Source: Candidatus Delongbacteria bacterium
GTDB lineage: Bacteria; Delongbacteria; UBA4055
Assembly (NCBI GenBank): GCA_027858795.1
Contig: JAQICF010000036.1
Location: 1-25,351 of the forward strand
DNA length: 25,351 nucleotides
Direction of reading: 5' to 3'
Below, piece by piece: positions 1-8,942 of the stretch; the stretch's first letter is position 1, and each line of letters starts with the position of its first letter. The notes beneath the pieces were generated by a model that made no database searches, was not told where the DNA came from, and saw only the letters and a program-made list of their open reading frames with translations. Position numbers and translations under genes: made by a program.

Positions 1-45
1 ATTTGATATTTTCAAAATCATAAAAATTTTCAGAGAAAACAGAAA

Positions 46-427
46 ATGACTCAAAATGCAGAAAATAATGAGATGTCAGACTTAAATGAATTGTAGAAAT
101 ATATTATTACGCAGTCTGAACAGTCGACCCCGAAACGGATTAAAAGATTTTCACAGGAAGTAAAAAGCAAAAGCCCCGTAGGGGTGACCTAATAATAGCA
201 CGGTACTTTAGTGCCGTGACTAGTGAATCAAAGAAAGATTAAAAGTCCCATCGGGACGACCTAAAGATAAAAAAGAAGGAAGTGAGTTGTCCCATAGATT
301 AGTACATCTGAAATTCAAGGCTAAAGATAACAAACATTATACGACTAATTGCTTTTCTACTGAGGATTTATTGCGTGGAACAAGATTAAAAGATATATTA
401 CAGGAAGCAAGGAAGAAAAGGAAGTAA
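46..427 (+). pseudogene. Broken ORF remnant of unknown family
   Basis: An ATG at 46 opens a frame that meets TAG at 94-96 after 16 codons, then stays open to TAA at 190-192 (a basic stretch with TPKRIKRFSQEVKSKS). A second open stretch in another frame runs from 227 to TAA at 425-427 and encodes a basic tail containing LVHLKFKAKD and LLRGTRLKDILQEARKKRK. Both parts look like real protein rather than random translation, and the break between them is filled by short palindromes of the kind scattered through this window. I read this as one gene (under about 130 codons) split by a nonsense change and a hairpin-repeat insertion. I do not recognise the family. It may equally be two unrelated scraps. 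Confidence 0.35.
174..257. repeat. Cluster of three short REP-like hairpins
   Basis: Three palindromes follow one another: CCCC-GTA-GGGG at 174-184; CACGGTAC-TTTA-GTGCCGTG at 199-218 (one G-T pair); and GTCCC-ATC-GGGAC at 245-257. The first contains the same CCCGTAGGGG head found in the hairpin family at 13.1-23.0 kb. They lie where the flanking ORF pieces change frame, which suggests the element interrupted a gene. Confidence 0.55.
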
Positions 428-477
428 AAAAACAGGCGGATATTACACAATTGATAACAATGCAAATCAATAATCCA

Positions 478-508
478 ACTTATCACTTACCACTTATCAC
501 TTATCACT
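478..508. repeat. Heptamer tandem repeat upstream of the Wzz gene
   Basis: About 4.4 copies of a 7-bp unit: ACTTATC, ACTTACC, ACTTATC, ACTTATC, ACT. The array ends 15 bases before the ATG at 524, directly before the AAGGA ribosome binding site. Copy-number change would alter leader length but not the coding frame. Confidence 0.7.
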
Positions 509-523
509 AAAAAGGAACCCCAT

Positions 524-1591
524 ATGGAACAACCTATTCAAATACAACCTAAGCAAGAACGCGAAATGGATTTTTTTGAAATTATTACAATTATTTGGCG
601 AGCAAGGAAGTTTATTACAATTTTTACAGGTATATTAATGATATTTGGTATACTTTATATTTTATTTGCAACTCCTATGTATAAAAGTCAAATAACTCTT
701 TACTCTGCTGTAGATACAGGTGGCAACTCACCTATGTCAATCATGGCAAGACAATTAGGAGCTGGAGGTGCCCAAACTGGAGCTACCTACTACAATATCC
801 CAGATGTTGTTAAAAGCAGAACATTAGCTGAAAAAATAGTGGCACACGAATGGCAAATAGAAGGGTTTGATAAAAAGGTTGTACTTTCAGAATATTTTAA
901 CAAAATATTTGAAGTTGAGATACCTAAAACGTTAAAAAATGAATCAGAAATATCTGCTTGGAAGGAACGACAGTTTTATAGTTACAGTAATTATATTTCA
1001 GCTGATAGAATTGGAGTTGTCGCTAATGATAAAACAGGTCTAATAACTGTTTCTGTAAAAATGGAGTCTCCAGTATTAGCCAGAGATATTGCGAATTTTA
1101 TCTCACTATTTGTTACTAGCTGGGTGAATGATGTCCAAAAAGAAAAGATAAAACAGAATCTTGAGTTTATAAATGACAGGGCTGCTGTATTAGGCGGAGA
1201 GCTTCAGCAGGCAGAAAATGAATTAAAAAAATTCAGAGAGACAAATAGAAATATTCTCAATTCACCTGATCTTCAACTTGAGGTACAGAGATTGCAGAGA
1301 CAGGTTACTATAAAGCAGGAAGTTTATCTGACAATGATTAAGCAAAGAGAGATAAACCAGATAGAGGAAAATAAAAGTGTAGATGTGGTAAAGATACTTG
1401 ACAAGGCTATTACTAACGAGATACCTTATAAACCAAATAAAAAGAATGTCTTGATCGCTATTTTATTTATTGGTATTATATTAAGTTCTTTCTTTATTGT
1501 GATTTTTAAAATACTTTATACTTCTTTAGCTAAAAAATATAATGAATTACCAAGTATTTTTAAATTTGTAAATAAAATATTGGTAAAATAA
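524..1591 (+). CDS. Wzz-type polysaccharide chain-length regulator (PCP family)
   Basis: A polysaccharide co-polymerase of the inner membrane that sets the modal length of the polymer made by the Wzy polymerase. The 355-residue protein has the expected plan: a short cytoplasmic N-terminus, a first membrane segment near residues 30-50, a large periplasmic part with a coiled coil near 205-275 (repeated Gln/Glu/Leu-rich heptads), then the Pro-rich approach YKPNKK and a second membrane segment near 309-328. It ends with a short basic tail and has no BY-kinase domain, so it resembles Wzz rather than Wzc. AAGGA sits 8-12 bases before the ATG. It converges on the flippase gene with only 4 bases between the stop codons. 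It is transcribed apart from the - strand operon but probably serves the same polymer. Confidence 0.88.
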   Translation: MEQPIQIQPKQEREMDFFEIITIIWRARKFITIFTGILMIFGILYILFATPMYKSQITLYSAVDTGGNSPMSIMARQLGAGGAQTGATYYNIPDVVKSRTLAEKIVAHEWQIEGFDKKVVLSEYFNKIFEVEIPKTLKNESEISAWKERQFYSYSNYISADRIGVVANDKTGLITVSVKMESPVLARDIANFISLFVTSWVNDVQKEKIKQNLEFINDRAAVLGGELQQAENELKKFRETNRNILNSPDLQLEVQRLQRQVTIKQEVYLTMIKQREINQIEENKSVDVVKILDKAITNEIPYKPNKKNVLIAILFIGIILSSFFIVIFKILYTSLAKKYNELPSIFKFVNKILVK

Positions 1592-1595
1592 TACT

Positions 1596-3038
1596 TTATT
1601 TTTTTAATTTGCTAATCAAAATATTTTTCATAGTATAATACGCTGAGATATTAAACAATTCACAGAACGTGATAAACATTATAATACTTAATGGTATTTG
1701 TAGTATTAGAGTTATTAAAGATGAAAAATTTAATAAATTTAAGCTCCACACAATAGCTGCAGATATTAGTGAGATTATTCCAATAGGTGAAATATCTCTA
1801 AATTGCTCAAGGATCTTATAGTTAATTTCTTTACCACAGAAATACATATTAATTAGCACACTAATGAAGGAAGTCAGTACACTTCCTAACAGTAAAATAA
1901 CAACACCTGCTCTTATTGTTAAAAGTATAGTGATAAACAGTATGATGTTTTTTAGTATTTCTAGTATAACTAAAAGTTTACCTCGACCTTTAACTTTTAA
2001 AATATTCTCATTAATTGAGTGCAGTGGATATAAAATACCAAACGCACATAGTATTCTGAATAATGGAACAGATGGGCTCCATTTATCTGTTAATAGAACC
2101 AAAAATAAGTTATCTGCGATCGCTGCTAATACTATCATTAATGGAAGTATTATGAACATTGTTTGAGTAATTACTTTTTTGTAGCCTTGTTTAAGTTTCT
2201 TGTCATCTGACTGCAATGTTGAAAGAACCGGATAGGACACACTTTGAATAATACCAGTAATACTTTGAGATGGTATTTCTTCAAATCTTTTTGCCTGGTT
2301 ATAATACCCTACTTGTGCGATAGGATAAAATTTACCAATTAACAATGTGTAAATATTTCTAGCAATTGTTTTTATTATTCCAATACTAAGTAAGCTAGAG
2401 CTAAATAGTATTATGCTTTTAATCGATTCAATCTTAAATACTAATTTTGGTCTCCATTTAATAAAATGCCATAGTAGAATAGAAACAAAAAGAGCTTGTA
2501 AAAGCATTTGCACAACCAATGTCCATACACCAAATCCTAAATACGCCATTGTCACAGCAATACTACCAGAGACGATAGCAGAAATTATAGTTATTTTTGC
2601 ATAAGTTTTAAATCTTACATTTTTTCGAAGAATGGTTAAATGAATCATACCAAGTGAATTAATCGGCAATATAAGGAAAATAACTTTGCTCAGACTTTCC
2701 AATTGAGGAGTATTGTAAAAAGCTGCAATTAAAGGGCTTGCAAAGAATAAGACAGTATAAGTAAGAACACCTAATAAGATCTGAAAAAATAAAATTGTAG
2801 AGTAATCTTCATCGGTAGTATCTTGTTTTCGAATTAAAGCTTGTCCAAAACCCGAGTCCAGTATTATTATTCCTAGAGCCGTAAAGATGGTAACCATTCC
2901 TATCAAACCATAATCTTCAGGAGTTAGAATTCTTGCAATTATCAAAGTGATAATGAACTGGATTCCTAAAGACGCAAACCTTTGTGTTCCACTCCAAAAT
3001 ACACCTGATATCGTTTTATTTGTTAATGAATTAGCCAT
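1596..3038 (-). CDS. Wzx-like lipid-linked oligosaccharide flippase (MOP superfamily)
   Basis: A multi-pass inner-membrane protein of 480 residues, predicted to flip undecaprenyl-diphosphate-linked repeat units to the periplasm. The start TISGVFWSGTQRFASLGIQFIITLIIARILTPEDYGLIGM is characteristic of the WzxC/lipopolysaccharide biosynthesis branch of the MOP superfamily, including the ARxLxPxDYGL motif near residues 35-45. About a dozen to fourteen hydrophobic segments follow, with the second half beginning around 290. It is the last gene of the - strand operon, 26 bases after the preceding glycosyltransferase, and its stop lies 4 bases from that of the Wzz gene on the other strand. Flippase family assignment is firm; the transported unit cannot be told. 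Confidence 0.92.
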   Translation of the reverse strand: MANSLTNKTISGVFWSGTQRFASLGIQFIITLIIARILTPEDYGLIGMVTIFTALGIIILDSGFGQALIRKQDTTDEDYSTILFFQILLGVLTYTVLFFASPLIAAFYNTPQLESLSKVIFLILPINSLGMIHLTILRKNVRFKTYAKITIISAIVSGSIAVTMAYLGFGVWTLVVQMLLQALFVSILLWHFIKWRPKLVFKIESIKSIILFSSSLLSIGIIKTIARNIYTLLIGKFYPIAQVGYYNQAKRFEEIPSQSITGIIQSVSYPVLSTLQSDDKKLKQGYKKVITQTMFIILPLMIVLAAIADNLFLVLLTDKWSPSVPLFRILCAFGILYPLHSINENILKVKGRGKLLVILEILKNIILFITILLTIRAGVVILLLGSVLTSFISVLINMYFCGKEINYKILEQFRDISPIGIISLISAAIVWSLNLLNFSSLITLILQIPLSIIMFITFCELFNISAYYTMKNILISKLKK

Positions 3039-3064
3039 TGATCTTATTGTTTGTAAATGGAATT

Positions 3065-4198
3065 TTATTTTAGATTATTGTAGATCTGAATTAATTTTAC
3101 ACCTTCAATTTCCCAACATAGTACTTCTGCTGCTTTGATCGCATTATCTTTCAGCTTATTATATAAACTTTTATCTGAATTAAGAGAATTTATTGCCTTA
3201 GAAATATCCAGCGGTGTTACAGAGTCTAAAACGAACCCGAACTCATACTTATTGTTTAAATAAACATGTTCAGGAACATTTGATAAGATTACTGGTATTC
3301 TTGCTTGTATACATTCAAATATTTTATTTGAAACAGTATATTTAAAATTGTCCGATACTGGTTTTGTTAAAATTACGCCGACATGTGATTTTGAAGCAAA
3401 TCCTACTAGTTCTGAAATTTCAACAGGAGTATCAAATTTTACTTTATTATTAAGCTCATTGTCATCTATATATTTTCTCAATTTATCCTCAATGCTACCA
3501 AAACCTCTTAATACAAGATTGATATTGTTATCTAAATATTTTGCAGATTCTACGTACTCCTCATATCCTCTATGAGGTGACATTATCCCTTGGTAGATAA
3601 CTTCAAAATCAGGATTTTTCTCCATGAGTTCTTCTTTTTTTGAATAAAATGGGCAATTTGTCACAACGCTTGGTCTTTTTATCTTATATTTTTTAGCAAG
3701 TACATCAGCTGCTGCGTTACTTACAGATACTACATGATCTACTCTTCTTATTATAAATCTTTCAATAATTGTAATAATATTCCTTATGAAATTCATTGAT
3801 TTCAGTTGAGGCATGCCTGTATATATTTCGTGGCTATCATAAACAATTTTACTTTTTGTGAATATTGAAGCTATATATGCTGCTGGTAAGGTATCAAAAT
3901 CATTTGCGTGTATAATATCAGGTTTAATCTTTATACACTGTTTAGTAATATTATATATCGGTAACCACATTCGTAGAAACTTTTTAATTTTACTTTTAAA
4001 ATAGCCACGATACTTTGGTGGTAGGGGGTATATCCATGTATTATAAGGCAATTCTTTCAAATAGTTCTCATCAAAATTCTTATCGTGCGTTCCTAACACA
4101 GTTACGTTAAATTCATTCATATGAGCTAACATGGCTTCTTTTTGAACTCGTGGGTCCTTTTTTAGACTATTTGTTACTAACATGCAAATTTTCATCAT
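3065..4198 (-). CDS. Glycosyltransferase family 4-type (GT-B fold)
   Basis: A cytoplasmic glycosyltransferase of 377 residues that should add one sugar to the lipid-linked unit. The N-terminal half opens with a Rossmann strand (KICMLVTNS), followed by [12 protein letters not shown] near 100 and [12 protein letters not shown] near 120-131, a signature often seen in GT4 enzymes of polysaccharide clusters. The C-terminal nucleotide-binding half has [17 protein letters not shown], and near residue 290 [16 protein letters not shown], the place of the acidic nucleotide-sugar-binding motif. Its start ATGATG overlaps the stop of the upstream acyltransferase by 4 bases, indicating translational coupling. 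Donor and acceptor are unknown. Confidence 0.88.
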   Translation of the reverse strand: MMKICMLVTNSLKKDPRVQKEAMLAHMNEFNVTVLGTHDKNFDENYLKELPYNTWIYPLPPKYRGYFKSKIKKFLRMWLPIYNITKQCIKIKPDIIHANDFDTLPAAYIASIFTKSKIVYDSHEIYTGMPQLKSMNFIRNIITIIERFIIRRVDHVVSVSNAAADVLAKKYKIKRPSVVTNCPFYSKKEELMEKNPDFEVIYQGIMSPHRGYEEYVESAKYLDNNINLVLRGFGSIEDKLRKYIDDNELNNKVKFDTPVEISELVGFASKSHVGVILTKPVSDNFKYTVSNKIFECIQARIPVILSNVPEHVYLNNKYEFGFVLDSVTPLDISKAINSLNSDKSLYNKLKDNAIKAAEVLCWEIEGVKLIQIYNNLK

Positions 4199-4881
4199 AG
4201 TTCCTCGTTTACTTCAAAATGCTTGATCAGCTTATTTACATCATCAAATAGTTCGACATTATCTTTTAACCATTCCTCACCTTTGTTCCACCATTCGATT
4301 TTATTTAGTATTTTGATCTGATCATCACTAAATCTCTTCCCAATTACTTTGGCTGGTACTCCTGCAACAATTGTGTAAGGTTCGACATCTTTATTTACTA
4401 AAGAATTTGCACCAATAACTGAACCATTTCCAATTGTAATCGGTCCAATTATAGTAACTCCATAGCTTATCAGTACATCATTGCCAATTTCAATAGAATA
4501 TTTACTATTTTCAATGTATTTAAATTCATCAAACTTTTGAGATTTCACATAAGTAGTTCCACATTGTTTTCTTGTTGAATAAAATACCGGGCTAGAAGAT
4601 ACAAAAGTGTTAATCGGATGCTGCGCAGATGTAGCGAAAATATTTGCACTAATTGATGTATAATTACCGATTCGAGCATTTAAATTGCAATTACTTCCAA
4701 TGTATGTGCATCTACCAACATTTCCTCCAACGATTGTATTATCTCCAATTTTATTATTCCCGCCAAAAATTGTTTTGAAAATAACTCTACTTCCATGTCC
4801 TATTGTAACATTCTTATATTTAATGCTTATGTAAATGTTAAATATCGAGAATATAATTCGTTTTAAATAATATTTAAACAA
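4195..4881 (-). CDS. CatB/VatD-like hexapeptide O-acyltransferase
   Basis: A 228-residue left-handed beta-helix acyltransferase, probably acetylating a sugar hydroxyl using acetyl-CoA. Imperfect hexapeptide turns run from about residue 25 to 80, then a loop contains SAQHPINTF with the likely catalytic His. The coil resumes at [33 protein letters not shown] and closes with [16 protein letters not shown], the standard end of the xenobiotic/CatB-like group. The start codon is TTG at 4881. It is supported by GGAG followed by seven or eight bases, and the first in-frame residues MFKYYLKRI make a short hydrophobic/basic lead. It overlaps the end of the Wzy-like gene by 8 bases. Acceptor is unknown. 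Confidence 0.85.
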   Translation of the reverse strand: MFKYYLKRIIFSIFNIYISIKYKNVTIGHGSRVIFKTIFGGNNKIGDNTIVGGNVGRCTYIGSNCNLNARIGNYTSISANIFATSAQHPINTFVSSSPVFYSTRKQCGTTYVKSQKFDEFKYIENSKYSIEIGNDVLISYGVTIIGPITIGNGSVIGANSLVNKDVEPYTIVAGVPAKVIGKRFSDDQIKILNKIEWWNKGEEWLKDNVELFDDVNKLIKHFEVNEEL

Positions 4882-6121
4882 TTTCGTTCTCCTTTGGTGT
4901 TGATATTTCTGAATTATAAATTGAGTTTATACATAATGCAATAAACATAAAAAAATGTATTTCTGCAATATAAGTTGAAGATAGCATTAGCTTAACAAAA
5001 ACCAAAGGAGTAAAAGCTAAAATAAGTAATTTAAGGTTTTTGTTTTTATTTAGAAAAATTCCATAGAAACTTGCTAAGAGAAGAGTTAGTATTAAAGTAC
5101 TTCCAATGAATAAACCATATTGTGAAAATAATTCAATGAATAAATTATGGGAATAAGATACATGTGTTGTACGCAGTTTATTTGCACCTGCCAATCTATC
5201 CCCTGCCATTCCTAATCCAAAAATAGGATTTTCTTTAGCGATATCAATTGAACTATCGAAATATCGCAGCCTACCATTGTCCCAAGCTACTTCGTCAATT
5301 AATATTTTATTTATTGTTCTACTTTTAATATTATAATCTTCTAATAACTTTGACAACGTTTCTAATTTACTATAAAAATTATCAGATAAAATAAACAAAG
5401 ATGATAAGATTGACAAAGAAATTAGTATGAGACTTATCTTTTTTTTCAAATTGATAATACTATATAATACTAAGTAAGAAATTATGGAAAGTAAAGCACC
5501 CCTACTGCCATTTGTTATTATAATGAAAAGACCAAGTAACGAAAATATCAAATTATAAGCATTAAATTTGTTTAATAATGCAGATAATGATAATAATACA
5601 GATGGTAAGATAACGTAAGCAAAAACCATATTGTATTCAAGATAGTTATTTTGATTAGCTTTAATGAAAATAGAAAGTAATGCAAAAGAAATTATAAAGT
5701 ATGATATAGTTGTTAAATAATTCATCAAAATATTAATGCTTATAATTGATCGGGTAAAGAAATATGCGGGTAATACTTGAGAGATCAAGTAGTATAAAGG
5801 CATAAGTAAATGTGGTCTATTTTGAGGGAAGAAGGAATAACTCACACCCCACAAAAGTAATATTGTCAAGGGCACAAAAATCATATCTTTCGAAATTTTC
5901 ACTTTATTTAAAAAAATAGCCCAGAAATAAATCAAAAATAATATTGATAGATATAAAATAATATCAATTTTCCTGAAAGAAGGAAGTAGTTTTGTTGAGA
6001 ATACTGCTCCAATTACAATTAATGGATTGAAGATAAATATTGCACATAGAGCAATGATTGAGTTAAAATCCTTAGTAGGTTCTCTTTTTTTATTTTCAAT
6101 ATTAAATTCTAAATTTTCCAA
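4874..6121 (-). CDS. O-antigen polymerase/ligase-type membrane protein (Wzy/WaaL family)
   Basis: A 415-residue inner-membrane protein with roughly ten to twelve hydrophobic segments. The family hallmarks are [13 protein letters not shown] near 205-217 in a membrane segment, then a large periplasmic loop with [12 protein letters not shown] and [15 protein letters not shown], the conserved pattern of the Wzy_C (O-antigen ligase) domain. Since the operon also encodes a flippase, a Wzy polymerase is the likelier role: it joins flipped units in the periplasm. A ligase role cannot be excluded from sequence alone. It lies 4 bases downstream of the 6126-7286 glycosyltransferase and overlaps the following acyltransferase by 8 bases. 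Confidence 0.87.
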   Translation of the reverse strand: MENLEFNIENKKREPTKDFNSIIALCAIFIFNPLIVIGAVFSTKLLPSFRKIDIILYLSILFLIYFWAIFLNKVKISKDMIFVPLTILLLWGVSYSFFPQNRPHLLMPLYYLISQVLPAYFFTRSIISINILMNYLTTISYFIISFALLSIFIKANQNNYLEYNMVFAYVILPSVLLSLSALLNKFNAYNLIFSLLGLFIIITNGSRGALLSIISYLVLYSIINLKKKISLILISLSILSSLFILSDNFYSKLETLSKLLEDYNIKSRTINKILIDEVAWDNGRLRYFDSSIDIAKENPIFGLGMAGDRLAGANKLRTTHVSYSHNLFIELFSQYGLFIGSTLILTLLLASFYGIFLNKNKNLKLLILAFTPLVFVKLMLSSTYIAEIHFFMFIALCINSIYNSEISTPKENEIV

Positions 6122-6125
6122 TTTA

Positions 6126-7286
6126 TTACTTTAATTTATTTAAAAATGTATCCATCAATTCAGAAAAGTTTGTATAATTAAATTTGTTTTTCTGATCTAA
6201 CTTACTAATTGTTTTATCTTTTGAAATATTAAGAATGTTCTTGAGTTTATTGTTGAGCTTTTCAATTTTAGAGATCTCTATCCAGAAACCATTTACGCCT
6301 TCGACAAGGAAATCATCAAGATTACTTGTTTTATTCGTAATTACAGGCGTGCCACAGCTAATAGATTCAACAAATTTTGTAGGGAATCCCGCATTATTTA
6401 CTTTAGTATTTTCTCTAACAAAAGCAGAAAAATTAGCATTAGTTACTTCTTTGATTACTTCTTGGTGAGGTATTCTTCCTAAAAAAGCAACAAATGTATC
6501 AATTGATTCAATTTGTTTTAAAGTATAATCATATTGTTTAAAAAAGTTATCTTTAGAAATTCCTATAACTCGAAATTCTAATTTTGCTTCAATATTCTCG
6601 ATTTTTAACATAGTATCTATCAAAATATTTATTTTGTCCTTACCTCCGGGAGAACCAGCATATACGATTGTTGATTTATCTCTTTTAGGTAGTATCTCTA
6701 CTTTCCATTTTTCATCTTCTAAATCCACAAGTGGAGGTAATTGTATTTTATTTTTCACACTTCTATAATAATCAAATAGATATTTACTAATACAGATCAA
6801 ACCATCGTATTTTTTATTGAAATATTTCATTCGAAATTCTGAATCGAGATATTTTATTATACCCATGATGCTATTAGGTTTGTGATTATACCATTCAGTA
6901 ATGTCAGCTATTATTTTAATGTTATTTCTTTTACAATGTTTAAGCAATTTTGCACTTGCTATTGCAGGGAAGTTATAAGTAATAATGAAATCAAATTTAA
7001 GATCCGTAAGCTTAATTAATTCTAAAGTATCATTTATTGATGTTACATATTTAATCCATTGTTTAAATGATTTTGGGTAAGGGATTGAATAAGTTTCAAA
7101 ATTCTCAATTATTTTGAATGAATTTTTTAAAATAAGTACTTCAGTTTTATTAGTGCCCATTAAAACTAAATTATAACCAATGCTCCTCAATAGTTTAGAA
7201 TTTGCAATTACTCTTTGTGCTGCAGCATTTTTATCAGGAAGTTCAAAACCACCAATATATAGAATATTTTTTTTCAAAGATTTCAT
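6126..7286 (-). CDS. Glycosyltransferase (GT4-like, GT-B fold)
   Basis: A 386-residue predicted cytoplasmic glycosyltransferase. The N-terminus KKNILYIGGFELPDKNAAAQRVIANSKLL carries the Gly-rich acceptor-domain strand and the conserved AAAQRV segment common in group-1 transferases. The C-terminal domain starts around STIVYAGSPGGKDKI (about 206-220), and near 300 has KVNNAGFPTKFVESISCGTPVITN, the nucleotide-sugar-binding segment with the conserved acidic residue and Gly-Thr-Pro. The ATG overlaps the stop of the upstream acyltransferase (TAATG), so translation is probably coupled. The sugar specificity is unknown. Confidence 0.86.
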   Translation of the reverse strand: MKSLKKNILYIGGFELPDKNAAAQRVIANSKLLRSIGYNLVLMGTNKTEVLILKNSFKIIENFETYSIPYPKSFKQWIKYVTSINDTLELIKLTDLKFDFIITYNFPAIASAKLLKHCKRNNIKIIADITEWYNHKPNSIMGIIKYLDSEFRMKYFNKKYDGLICISKYLFDYYRSVKNKIQLPPLVDLEDEKWKVEILPKRDKSTIVYAGSPGGKDKINILIDTMLKIENIEAKLEFRVIGISKDNFFKQYDYTLKQIESIDTFVAFLGRIPHQEVIKEVTNANFSAFVRENTKVNNAGFPTKFVESISCGTPVITNKTSNLDDFLVEGVNGFWIEISKIEKLNNKLKNILNISKDKTISKLDQKNKFNYTNFSELMDTFLNKLK

Positions 7287-7828
7287 TATTTCTCTATTCC
7301 AAAAATTTTCCTAAGTTCTTTTTCTTTAGCTTTATATGTTAAGTGACCAATATGTAATGATTCTTTTTTAGCTTTTTCAAGGTATTCATCAACGGATTTT
7401 ATTCTTTTTGCAGGTACTCCGACTGCAATTGAGTTATCAGGAATATCTCTGGTGACTACAGCACCTGCTCCGACAATAACATTATTTCCGATATTAACTC
7501 CAGGCATTATAATTGTGTTTATACCGATATAAACATCATTGCCTACAGTAATTGGTTTGGTGATTTCTAAATCAGGGACAAATTTCCTTAATATCAATGT
7601 GCCACCATCATGATTGATAAATTTCACACCGTTTGTAATATGAACATTATTCCCAAGTGTAATTAGCCATGGCTCTGTGCTAAACATTGAAAAGCTACTG
7701 CAATAAATATTAACCTTACCTTTAATATTCACACCAATATATTTTGCGTATTTAACTGGATACATCTTTGCGTATACTGCATAAAATAGGAGATTTACTT
7801 TACTTATGAGTCTAAATAACCGTTTCAT
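7286..7828 (-). CDS. Hexapeptide-repeat acyltransferase (maltose acetyltransferase-like)
   Basis: A 180-residue left-handed beta-helix acyltransferase. After a short amphipathic lead come LGNNVHITNGVKFINHDGG (catalytic His in the NHDG stretch near residue 73) and perfect hexapeptide coils ITVGNDVYIGINTIIMPGVNIGNNVIVGAGAVVTRDIP, closing with SIAVGVPAKRIKSVDEYL. It most likely O- or N-acetylates a sugar of the repeat unit. AAGGA lies about nine bases before the ATG. It overlaps the preceding glycosyltransferase gene by 17 bases and shares its TAATG junction with the next. It is shorter than, and not closely similar to, the second acyltransferase at 4195-4881, so the polymer may carry two different acyl groups. 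Confidence 0.86.
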   Translation of the reverse strand: MKRLFRLISKVNLLFYAVYAKMYPVKYAKYIGVNIKGKVNIYCSSFSMFSTEPWLITLGNNVHITNGVKFINHDGGTLILRKFVPDLEITKPITVGNDVYIGINTIIMPGVNIGNNVIVGAGAVVTRDIPDNSIAVGVPAKRIKSVDEYLEKAKKESLHIGHLTYKAKEKELRKIFGIEK

Positions 7829-8942
7829 TCGAATTATCCTTATTGCAAATATTTTTAATTACTTTCATATATTCATTGATCACAATATTTCGATCAAATT
7901 CCTTCTCTACTTTGATTCTGGAATTTTTGCCCATTATAACTCTTTCTTCATCAGTTAGTTCAATAAACTTTATTATACTTGCTTCCAAACTTGATGCAGA
8001 CTTTGGTTCGAACAAAAAACCATTATAGCTATCTACTACTATTTCTTTACAGCCTGGAATATTACTTGCTAACAGTGGTTTTCCCATTGCAGCACCTTCT
8101 AAGAGAACATTTGACATACCTTCATGATATGAAGGATTTATTATACAGTCAGCTTCTTTAATCTGTTCGCGAACATCTTGGGACCTACCAAGAAATTCAA
8201 CATTATGTGTACTCTCTAATAGAATTTTATATTTTTCTTCCTCAAAAGAGCCTACGATTTGAAAAAGAACATTTTTACATCCTGCTGAAATTGCTTTATA
8301 AACTTCAAATAGTTCATCAATACCTTTTTCTTTCATTAGTCTACCGATAAATAAGAATTTTATTTTTTCATCTTTCTTTGTTTTTTCTAAAGGAACTAAT
8401 TTTGTCAAATTAACACCAGATCCTGGTATAAGCTTTGTCTTTTCTTTATCAACAAGCTTGTTTTGTAAAAAGAAATCTTTATTATTTGAATTTTGAAAAA
8501 AAACTGTATTTGATTTGGAACAAGCATATTTGTAGAGGGTCTTTATTAAGAATTTCAATTTATGAGAAATTAAGGAAGTACCAATACCCGTAACATTCAT
8601 TATAACCGGTATGTTAAATTTATTTGCGACATAATTTCCGTAAATGTTAGGCTTCACAGTGTAAGTCAATATAATATCCGGATTGATTTTTTTAAGGATC
8701 CTTTTATATTCATTTATAAGTTTGAAATCTTTAAATGGATTTATTCCTCTTCGGTCAATATTTGTATAAATATAATTTGCTTTCAAGCTCAATAATTTTT
8801 GTACACTAATATCATCTTCTAGATTTGGTACTGAAAAGTAGACAATGAAATTATTTCGAATTAATTCTTCTATCAATTCTTGCCTAAAATGTAGTAAACC
8901 ACCTGCTGAGTTAGCTAATATTAAAATTATATTTTTAGACAT
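7812..8942 (-). CDS. Glycosyltransferase family 4, PglA/EpsD-like
   Basis: A 376-residue GT-B glycosyltransferase. The N-terminal motif ILANSAGGLLHFRQELIEEL, the RRGINPFKDF segment near 65-74, and PDIILTYTVKPNIYGNYVA followed by NVTGIGTSL are typical of the GT4 subgroup that includes PglA, which adds the second sugar to undecaprenyl-linked amino sugars. The C-terminal domain has LIPGSGVNL, FLFIGRLMKEKGIDELFE and SYHEGMSNVLLEGAAMGKPLLAS, with the E-x7-E nucleotide-sugar-binding motif. The small phosphoglycosyl transferase at the head of this operon is itself PglC-like, so a role as the second-step transferase is plausible. Its ATG overlaps the end of the ATP-grasp gene by 8 bases. Confidence 0.9.
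   Translation of the reverse strand: MSKNIILILANSAGGLLHFRQELIEELIRNNFIVYFSVPNLEDDISVQKLLSLKANYIYTNIDRRGINPFKDFKLINEYKRILKKINPDIILTYTVKPNIYGNYVANKFNIPVIMNVTGIGTSLISHKLKFLIKTLYKYACSKSNTVFFQNSNNKDFFLQNKLVDKEKTKLIPGSGVNLTKLVPLEKTKKDEKIKFLFIGRLMKEKGIDELFEVYKAISAGCKNVLFQIVGSFEEEKYKILLESTHNVEFLGRSQDVREQIKEADCIINPSYHEGMSNVLLEGAAMGKPLLASNIPGCKEIVVDSYNGFLFEPKSASSLEASIIKFIELTDEERVIMGKNSRIKVEKEFDRNIVINEYMKVIKNICNKDNSNETVI

Noticed and set aside
1864..3138. Small + strand open frames opposite the flippase gene
   Set aside because: They are antisense shadows of a well-supported coding sequence with no independent signals. The same applies to those opposite other genes at 3348, 6235, 7843, 9512, 10954, 15176, 17267, 18218, 20335, 23066 and 23631.
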